This document shows, piece by piece, positions 6,004 through 10,319 of a stretch of DNA of 10,319 bases. The stretch lies in the NCBI GenBank assembly GCA_003096235.1, contig PIXT01000213.1, positions 1-10,319 of the forward strand. Direction: 5' to 3'. The notes beneath the pieces were generated by a model. That model was not told the origin of the DNA and searched no databases. It worked only from the letters and a program-made list of their open reading frames with translations. Source of the stretch: Candidatus Bathyarchaeum sp. GTDB taxonomy: Archaea > Thermoproteota > Bathyarchaeia > Bathyarchaeales > Bathyarchaeaceae. A program made the translations under genes and the position numbers. Position 1 is the stretch's first letter; the number at the start of each line of letters is the position of its first letter.

Positions 6004-6636
6004 TTAACTCACCCAATCATTCGGCGTAACCAACAAGTAGGTTTTTTTGAGAGCATCAAAGACAGCGAAAGCAAAAGATGGAACAGTTCTTGTGGAACCA
6101 TAGCTTTTTGTCCAACAATCCTTTACTCCAGCCAAGCCTAGAATAATTTTGGCAGTTTCGCTTGCAACAATGCCTAGACCTCTTGGTCCTGGAATCATTA
6201 CAACCTCAACTCCGCCACATTCACCTTGAACTTGAAAGGGTAAAGAGTGATGTTTTCCACATCCACATTCCCAAGATCCGCAGCCTCGACGAACAGGGGT
6301 AATGTTTAGACGTGCGTTCACTGCAGCTTTCTCAATTGCAGAGCGTACCTGTCGTGCTTTTCCGGATCCTAAACCGACGAATCCATCTCTGTTTCCCACA
6401 ACTACGACCGCTCTAAACTGGGATTTTTCTCCAGCGTCCGTTTGCTTCTGCACTAAACCTATGTTTATGACTTCTTCTTGTAGATCAGGAAGCAGAGTGT
6501 TCACTATCTCGGGCTCTCTTATCTTGAGTCCTTCCATGAACAATTCTTCCATGGAAGATATTTGCCCATCAAGAATCATTTTCCCCAGCTTTGTACGGGG
6601 TATCCATGTTTCAAACTTTTCGTTGCTGGACCTCAT
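6004..6636 (-). CDS. rps5: Small-subunit ribosomal protein uS5
   Basis: A 210-residue archaeal uS5, part of the decoding and mRNA-entry region of the 30S subunit. What is seen: an archaeal head with TWIPRTKLGKMI (10-21), the double-stranded RNA binding fold with FRAVVVVGNRDGFVGLGSGKA (74-94), archaeal-type PVRRGCGSWECGCGKHHSLPF (114-134) with Cys119, 124 and 126, the loop VVMIPGPRGLGI (145-156), and GVKDCWTKSYGSTRT near 170-183. The length is normal for archaea. The ATG at 6634-6636 has an AGAAGGA binding site beside the uL18 stop. The uL18-uS5-uL30 order is canonical. Confidence 0.98.
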   Translation of the reverse strand: MRSSNEKFETWIPRTKLGKMILDGQISSMEELFMEGLKIREPEIVNTLLPDLQEEVINIGLVQKQTDAGEKSQFRAVVVVGNRDGFVGLGSGKARQVRSAIEKAAVNARLNITPVRRGCGSWECGCGKHHSLPFQVQGECGGVEVVMIPGPRGLGIVASETAKIILGLAGVKDCWTKSYGSTRTVPSFAFAVFDALKKTYLLVTPNDWVS

Positions 6637-6647
6637 GTTTATTCCTT

Positions 6648-7253
6648 CTATTCTTTCACCTTTTTCTCAAACGACGATGTAATTTTAGATTTAACTGTCG
6701 AAAAGTGTTCAGGTAACTCTTCTGGTTTAGATCCTTTTGACAGATACTTTGAGAACTTCTGCTTGTAGACTTCAGGATCCGAAGACAATTGGCGTGCATA
6801 GTCTGCGATGTGTTTTCCATTTATTCTATTTTCTTCGGGAAGTATATCTTCACTGTGTGGAACTTCAACACCAGCATCGACAACTCCCTTCAGAGTAGCA
6901 AACATTCGTGTTCCCTTAGAGGGAATATGCAAGCCAATGTCCAAGAAAGCTTTTTCCACACCATTAGACAGTGCTTTAAAACCACATAGTAGACCAGTCA
7001 GATATGCAGATGGAATGTTTCCACCGCTACTAGTCCAACCATATGTTTTAGCTAATTCACGGGAATGTGCTGAAACAATAACTTTGTCTCCTATGGATTC
7101 AGCTTCGATTACCTGAACAATAGTATTCTTCAAAGTGAGACGAACTACAAGACGAGGCACTCGTGACAGAACAAGGGCTCTACGTGATCGATAATTTGTT
7201 TTTCCGTCTCTACGTCTTCGAAAAGGAACCCTGTATCTCGGACCAGTTGCCAT
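6648..7253 (-). CDS. rpl18: Large-subunit ribosomal protein uL18
   Basis: A 201-residue archaeal uL18 (eukaryotic L5-like), which binds 5S rRNA in the central protuberance. What is seen: head [20 protein letters not shown] (2-21), the 5S-binding core with RRALVLSR and [16 protein letters not shown] (34-49), the [10 protein letters not shown] strand and GLLCGFKAL helix, [19 protein letters not shown] (105-123), a [18 protein letters not shown] segment (132-149), and a charged C-terminal tail with repeated Lys/Glu. I chose the ATG at 7251-7253 because the upstream GTG GAG GAG at 7260-7268 is itself the ribosome binding site. The ATG overlaps the eL19 stop as TAATG, so the two are coupled. A longer version starting at 7268 would add only five residues. 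Confidence 0.96.
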   Translation of the reverse strand: MATGPRYRVPFRRRRDGKTNYRSRRALVLSRVPRLVVRLTLKNTIVQVIEAESIGDKVIVSAHSRELAKTYGWTSSGGNIPSAYLTGLLCGFKALSNGVEKAFLDIGLHIPSKGTRMFATLKGVVDAGVEVPHSEDILPEENRINGKHIADYARQLSSDPEVYKQKFSKYLSKGSKPEELPEHFSTVKSKITSSFEKKVKE

Positions 7254-7705
7254 TATCGTCTCCTCCACAAATCATGTGTCCTAATGTAGCGTTCCAAATC
7301 AGCTTTTGACTCGAAGACTCCACTTTCTGACATGTCATACAATTTACGGTAAGCACTCTCTGTAATTGCTCTGCTGTCCTTCAGGTCGGTTAATCTCTTT
7401 CGTAAGGGTCTAATTCGGTTCATCCAAGCCTGTTTCTTAGAAATCTTTGATCGAGCAGAACCACTTTTTCCTCCAGGTCCTCTCCTCAATCCTTTCTTTC
7501 TTTTTTGTGCCAGAACTCGGGCTCGAGCACGACTGACACCTTTCTCTGGAAGGGATTTAACAACCTTTTCATGAATCAGTTTTCTTATTTCTTCTCTGGT
7601 GATCGCTGCTTCAACGTAATCTATTCTTTCAGGATCCATCCAAACTCGGCCTTCGCCAACCTTCAAGATATCGGCAGCTAACCGACGCTGACTTTTTAGA
7701 CTCAA
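7253..7705 (-). CDS. rpl19e: Large-subunit ribosomal protein eL19
   Basis: A 150-residue eL19, found only in archaea and eukaryotes; it contacts both subunits and carries a long C-terminal helix. What is seen: [12 protein letters not shown] (3-14), [10 protein letters not shown] (19-28), an all-helical head, then the very basic [24 protein letters not shown] stretch (59-82) that runs through rRNA, and a C-terminal helix ending in DLWRRR. The start is TTG at 7703-7705, overlapping the eL32 TGA as TTGA, with AGGAGAG (7714-7720) eight bases upstream. Length and order (eL32-eL19-uL18) are canonical. Confidence 0.97.
   Translation of the reverse strand: MSLKSQRRLAADILKVGEGRVWMDPERIDYVEAAITREEIRKLIHEKVVKSLPEKGVSRARARVLAQKRKKGLRRGPGGKSGSARSKISKKQAWMNRIRPLRKRLTDLKDSRAITESAYRKLYDMSESGVFESKADLERYIRTHDLWRRR
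7260..7266 (-). promoter_or_regulatory. Ribosome binding site deciding the uL18 start
   Basis: GGAGGAG on the minus strand lies six bases before the ATG at 7253 and inside the end of eL19. It makes ATG 7253 the natural start and the GTG at 7268 unlikely. Confidence 0.8.
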
Positions 7706-8178
7706 CTTTTATTCTCTCCTTTTGACGGACTTTTTGTTTCTTCTGGCTCCGCGCCTTCTGTGAACTCTTCAGGCTCCCGAGTAGTTCTTGGATTTAAAAC
7801 ATGAATTCCTTTTTCTGCAGCCAATGCCAAGATTTCAACTCTTTTTCTGCCTCCAACTCTTCGAGCAATTAGTACAGCCTGCAATTCAGGGTCTATTCCT
7901 GCCAAATCCTCAACGGTGTGAACTCGAGTTTCTACGAACCCTGATGGATGTAATCCTCTTGTTTTTTTGGGGCTTTGATAGCCGGTTGTAGGACATGCGG
8001 GCCAACCCTTAACTTTTTTCCGCATTTTGCTGTCTACGCCATGAGGCTTTCTCCATTTATCAGGAACTCGTTTATATCTCCAGCTTTCTTGGCGCCTAAA
8101 TTTGGGTGTCTTGTGTTTAACATAACCCTTTTTAGAGGATTGTTTCTCTTCGATTGGCTCATGCTCTTCTATGCTCAT
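7702..8178 (-). CDS. rpl32e: Large-subunit ribosomal protein eL32
   Basis: A 158-residue eL32, archaeal/eukaryotic only, on the solvent side of the 50S subunit. What is seen: an acidic, low-complexity head (residues 1-18), the basic KFRRQESWRYKRVPDKWRKP core entry (26-45), HGVDSKMRKKVKGWP (46-60), GYQSPKKTRGLHPSG (66-80), and the IARRVGGRKRVEILALA strand/helix (104-120). The C-terminal 30 residues are Glu/Pro/Ser-rich and look disordered. The ATG at 8176-8178 overlaps the uL6 TGA as ATGA, and so probably depends on uL6 translation; the charged ends look like organism-specific extensions. Confidence 0.97.
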   Translation of the reverse strand: MSIEEHEPIEEKQSSKKGYVKHKTPKFRRQESWRYKRVPDKWRKPHGVDSKMRKKVKGWPACPTTGYQSPKKTRGLHPSGFVETRVHTVEDLAGIDPELQAVLIARRVGGRKRVEILALAAEKGIHVLNPRTTREPEEFTEGAEPEETKSPSKGENKS

Positions 8179-8723
8179 TCTTCGAATCCCTCATGCGTCT
8201 CGTAAACGTAAATACCGTCTAAGAACACTCGCGGATCTTTATTTCTAATTTTAGTCGAATTTTGGATATTCGCAGCAGTTTGACTAACATCTTCAAGGTT
8301 TATCCCTTGAACAATGATATCGTCGCCTTTGATTGTAACTTTGGTGCTGCCCATTATCTTTGCGTTTCGCGGGCTTCTTTCTCCAGTGAAGTTTGTAATA
8401 GCCAAATGGTTCCCAACAACTTTAACGGTTATTGGAAAGTGCGAAAAAACTATTTTCAATTTGTATGTGAATCCTGTCGTTACTCCCTTGATCATGTTCT
8501 GAATATGAGAACGGACAGTTCCCACTAGAGCGGCTTCCCTTTTGCGGGGCCAACTAGCATGAACAGTTACGGTTTTTCCCTCAAGTCGAATCTGTATGGG
8601 TGCATGGGAAAAGTCTCTGGTCAACTCTCCTTTTTCACCTTTAATCGTAACGATTCTACCATCGAGCGTACCCTCTACATTTTCAGGGATTTGAACAGTT
8701 GACACGGTTTCGATTGCACGCAT
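8175..8723 (-). CDS. rpl6: Large-subunit ribosomal protein uL6
   Basis: A 182-residue uL6, which lies near the factor-binding centre of the 50S subunit. What is seen: two tandem L6 folds. The first includes IPENVEGTLDGRIVTIKGEKG (12-32) with LTRDFSHAPIQI, and the second includes FPITVKVVGNHLAITNFTGE (95-114) and STKVTIKGDDIIVQGINLEDV. The length is typical for archaea. The ATG at 8721-8723 has AGGAG upstream with a spacer of nine to ten bases, and the uS8 stop lies 13 bases before it. Order uS8-uL6-eL32 is canonical. Confidence 0.98.
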   Translation of the reverse strand: MRAIETVSTVQIPENVEGTLDGRIVTIKGEKGELTRDFSHAPIQIRLEGKTVTVHASWPRKREAALVGTVRSHIQNMIKGVTTGFTYKLKIVFSHFPITVKVVGNHLAITNFTGERSPRNAKIMGSTKVTIKGDDIIVQGINLEDVSQTAANIQNSTKIRNKDPRVFLDGIYVYETHEGFEE

Positions 8724-8735
8724 TTTCTGTTTCTC

Positions 8736-9128
8736 CTAATAAACAAAAGCCAAAAGACGGCCACCGATCTTTTTCTCTTTAACTTCCCGATGGGACAAAA
8801 CCCCTTGAGAAGTAGAAAAGACAAGTACCCCTATCTCCTTAGAAGGAAGGAACTGTTTTTCCCAGTTTTCTATCTCTTTAGAACTTATAGGAATTCGGGG
8901 TTTTATGGCACCACATTTGTTAACGCGACCAAGAAGTTGTACTCTGAATTTTCCGGAGCGTCCATCATCAATGAATTCGAACTCTCCGATGTACCCATTA
9001 AGCTGCATTACTCTCAAAACACGCCCTAATAGTTTGGAGGCTTGATTGATTATGCATTCGCGTTTTCTTCTCATCTCATTATTAATTATTGTTGTTAAAC
9101 CGTTTGCGAGCGTGTCCATCATAGGCAA
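8736..9128 (-). CDS. rps8: Small-subunit ribosomal protein uS8
   Basis: A 130-residue archaeal uS8, a primary 16S rRNA binder in the central domain. What is seen: [20 protein letters not shown] (5-24), [18 protein letters not shown] (34-51), and the C-terminal RNA-binding part with [24 protein letters not shown] (99-122). The TTG at 9126-9128 is favoured because GGAGATG (9137-9143) lies eight bases away; two in-frame ATGs at 9120-9122 and 9117-9119 would be 14 and 17 bases away. The binding site sits just after the uS14 stop. Either start keeps the whole conserved domain. Confidence 0.97.
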   Translation of the reverse strand: MPMMDTLANGLTTIINNEMRRKRECIINQASKLLGRVLRVMQLNGYIGEFEFIDDGRSGKFRVQLLGRVNKCGAIKPRIPISSKEIENWEKQFLPSKEIGVLVFSTSQGVLSHREVKEKKIGGRLLAFVY

Positions 9129-9145
9129 ATCTGATACATCTCCTT

Positions 9146-9310
9146 TTACTCATATTTCCTGAAACCTAGTTCTGGAGCAATCTCCCTGAAACATTGACGA
9201 CACAGGTCTAAACCGTACCTACGAATAAGTGAACCATAAGAACCACATCGTCTACAGGGTCGACTACCTTTACCAAACTTTCGCTCAGTCTTAGATTGCT
9301 GTTTCACCAT
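9146..9310 (-). CDS. rps14: Small-subunit ribosomal protein uS14, zinc-ribbon type
   Basis: A 54-residue uS14 of the short zinc-binding form, located in the head of the 30S subunit. What is seen: four cysteines in two CxxC pairs (C19/C22 and C37/C40) that bind one zinc ion, a basic head with [34 protein letters not shown] between the pairs, and the [14 protein letters not shown] ending typical of archaea. The length equals the normal archaeal form. The ATG at 9308-9310 has GGTGA (9315-9319) four bases upstream, and the uL5 TGA ends 13 bases before the start. Although short, its position between uL5 and uS8 and the intact cysteines make this call secure. Confidence 0.97.
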   Translation of the reverse strand: MVKQQSKTERKFGKGSRPCRRCGSYGSLIRRYGLDLCRQCFREIAPELGFRKYE

Positions 9311-9323
9311 AGATTCACCATTT

Positions 9324-10271
9324 TCACATTATTTCAACATCAAACTCGTCTTTAATAAATAGTATCGCTTCTTTAGCGGTCAGAAGATGATCTTTTCCGA
9401 TTTTACATCTGACGCGGTGTCTGCGCTTAACGCGATACCCTGCTCTGCCAAGAGAAACTGAAACATCCATACCGTGGATACCAAGTTCAGGCAGGTATTT
9501 AGTTCCAGGAATGTTTATGTGTTCTTTGATTCCGAAGGAAAAGTTTCCCTGTTGATCAAAAGAGTATTTGGAAAGCTTCTTTTCTACTGCGTAAAAAGCC
9601 TTCTTGAGAAAGGCTTGTGCAGGTTCGCCTCTCAGAGTAACTAGACAGGCGATGTTTTCTCCTTTGCGGATACCGAATTCACGTATGGTCTTTTTGGCTT
9701 TTCTTTTGGAGGGCTTTTGGTTTGTTAGTTGCTTGATAATTGTTACTGCCTGTTCGAGAGGTGCTCCAGATTTCCCAACTGACATGTTGACAGTTACCTT
9801 TTCAATTATAGGCATAAGCATGGGGTTTCCAGCCCATTCTTTGCGAGGAGGTTTGGCTACTTTAGGTTTCACTGGTTCCTCTGCTGCAGGTTTTTGTTCT
9901 ACAGCTGGAACTGTTGTTTCAGCTACAGATTCTTCTTTGACGGAAGTAGCCTTGGGTTCAGTTACTTTTTCTTTAGGTGCAACTTTTGATTCAACAGAAG
10001 CCACTGCAGATTTAACAGTCTTCTTTACTGCCACTACTTTCGCTTCAGCAACAGGAGCTACAGGTTCAGCAACTTTCTTTTTTGCCGCTGGCTTCTTTGC
10101 TACAGGCTTAGGCTCTGCTTTAACCACTTTCTTTTCAGCTACAGCCTTTGGTTCGACTGCTTTCTTTTTGGGTACAGCCTTTGATTCAGCAACAGGAGCC
10201 TTTGCTTCTTGAACTTTCTTTGTAACTACAACCTTTTTCTTTACAGGAGTAGTTTCTTTTTCATCTGCCAA
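9324..10271 (-). CDS. rpl5: Large-subunit ribosomal protein uL5 with a long Lys/Ala-rich N-terminal extension
   Basis: A 315-residue protein; normal archaeal uL5 is about 170-185. The core (about 146-315) is standard uL5, which binds 5S rRNA and the P-site tRNA region: [18 protein letters not shown] (149-166), [21 protein letters not shown] (184-204), [21 protein letters not shown] (258-278) and [15 protein letters not shown] (283-297). Residues 1-145 are an added tail of Lys, Ala, Val, Pro and Glu (about 35 Lys and 19 Glu, net charge about +16) with loose KKxVAEPxA-like repeats. It looks disordered and resembles histone H1 or eukaryotic ribosomal protein tails. The frame is continuous from the TTG at 10269-10271, which follows the eS4 stop by one base, with GGAGA (10281-10285) upstream. 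A start nearer the core cannot be excluded, since methionine is absent from the tail until M151, but no good binding site was noticed there. The function of the tail is unknown. Confidence 0.94.
   Translation of the reverse strand: MADEKETTPVKKKVVVTKKVQEAKAPVAESKAVPKKKAVEPKAVAEKKVVKAEPKPVAKKPAAKKKVAEPVAPVAEAKVVAVKKTVKSAVASVESKVAPKEKVTEPKATSVKEESVAETTVPAVEQKPAAEEPVKPKVAKPPRKEWAGNPMLMPIIEKVTVNMSVGKSGAPLEQAVTIIKQLTNQKPSKRKAKKTIREFGIRKGENIACLVTLRGEPAQAFLKKAFYAVEKKLSKYSFDQQGNFSFGIKEHINIPGTKYLPELGIHGMDVSVSLGRAGYRVKRRHRVRCKIGKDHLLTAKEAILFIKDEFDVEIM
10044..10199. repeat. Imperfect internal repeats in the uL5 extension (two exact 15-base copies at the ends)
   Basis: On the plus strand ttcagcaacaggagc occurs at 10044-10058 and again, exactly, at 10185-10199. 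The stretch between carries further Lys-Ala-Val-Pro coding variants. This suggests the tail grew partly by DNA-level duplication. Biased codons could also produce part of the similarity. Confidence 0.5.
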
Positions 10272-10272
10272 T

Positions 10273-10319
10273 TTAATCGGTCTCCGGTAAAGATATTGAA
10301 GATTCAGTGTCGCCTAGAA
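10273..10319 (-). CDS. rps4e: Small-subunit ribosomal protein eS4, last residues only
   Basis: Only the 3' end is inside the window. The frame that closes with TAA at 10273-10275 translates as LGDTESSISLPETD, and the SLPE ending is typical of archaeal eS4. The position directly before uL5 is the canonical place for eS4. The stop lies one base before the uL5 TTG. The call rests on fourteen residues and gene order. Confidence 0.75.
   Translation of the reverse strand, partial: LGDTESSISLPETD

Noticed and set aside
6302..6682. 126-residue plus-strand open frame opposite uS5
   Set aside because: Antisense to conserved uS5 sequence; shadow of the coding strand.
7254..7268. GTG at 7268 as the start of uL18
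   Set aside because: The GTG GAG GAG bases form the ribosome binding site for the ATG at 7253, and uL18 homologues begin with the residues coded from that ATG.
9604..10212. 202-residue plus-strand open frame opposite the uL5 extension
   Set aside because: It is the antisense of a Lys/Ala-rich low-complexity coding region, which leaves the opposite strand free of stops; the Thr/Ala/Phe-rich product has no recognisable fold.
1..10319. A defence system, CRISPR array, insertion sequence or other mobile element
   Set aside because: No direct repeat array, transposase, integrase, att-like duplication or foreign-composition block was seen; the window is dominated by core translation and secretion genes.

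Overview
The window is archaeal chromosomal DNA carrying the 3' part of the spc-type ribosomal protein cluster on the minus strand. The archaeal/eukaryotic-type proteins (eL32, eL19, eS4 tail, long uL30, 54-residue zinc-ribbon uS14), TATA-type promoter boxes and an EMC3/DUF106 membrane protein rule out a bacterium. Moderate GC, Shine-Dalgarno-led genes, a COG2112 kinase-like protein and many TTG starts would suit a Thermoproteota/Bathyarchaeia-type archaeon. That placement is an inference, not a proof.

Layout, reading the minus strand from the right edge: the tail of eS4, then uL5, uS14, uS8, uL6, eL32, eL19, uL18, uS5 and uL30 are packed with overlaps or gaps of a few bases, in the canonical archaeal order. 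The run is then broken by a small heat shock protein gene (Hsp20) with its own TATA-like box. It is followed by uL15, whose ribosome binding site overlaps the Hsp20 stop codon. After uL15 comes a T-rich terminator-like stretch and a 128-base spacer with a good TATA box, and then a second unit: secY, an EMC3/DUF106 Oxa1-superfamily insertase and a cytidylate kinase. The adenylate kinase gene that often sits after secY, and rpl34e, rpl14e and truB, are not present here. Two short spacers in this unit hold small open frames of doubtful status.

The left end is a separate neighbourhood. A plus-strand RIO/COG2112-like kinase converges on cmk and diverges from a minus-strand SAM hydroxide adenosyltransferase (DUF62) that runs off the left edge. 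The two divergent genes appear to share one AT-rich box.

Together the main genes build ribosome subunits, place membrane proteins (SecY channel plus EMC3-like insertase) and supply CDP. The unusual points are a roughly 145-residue Lys/Ala/Pro/Val/Glu-rich, histone-H1-like tail on uL5, the Hsp20 gene embedded in the ribosomal run, the slimmed secY module, and non-ATG starts at seven of the sixteen genes whose starts are visible. I see no clearly new defence or mobile system, tRNA, rRNA, CRISPR or insertion sequence.
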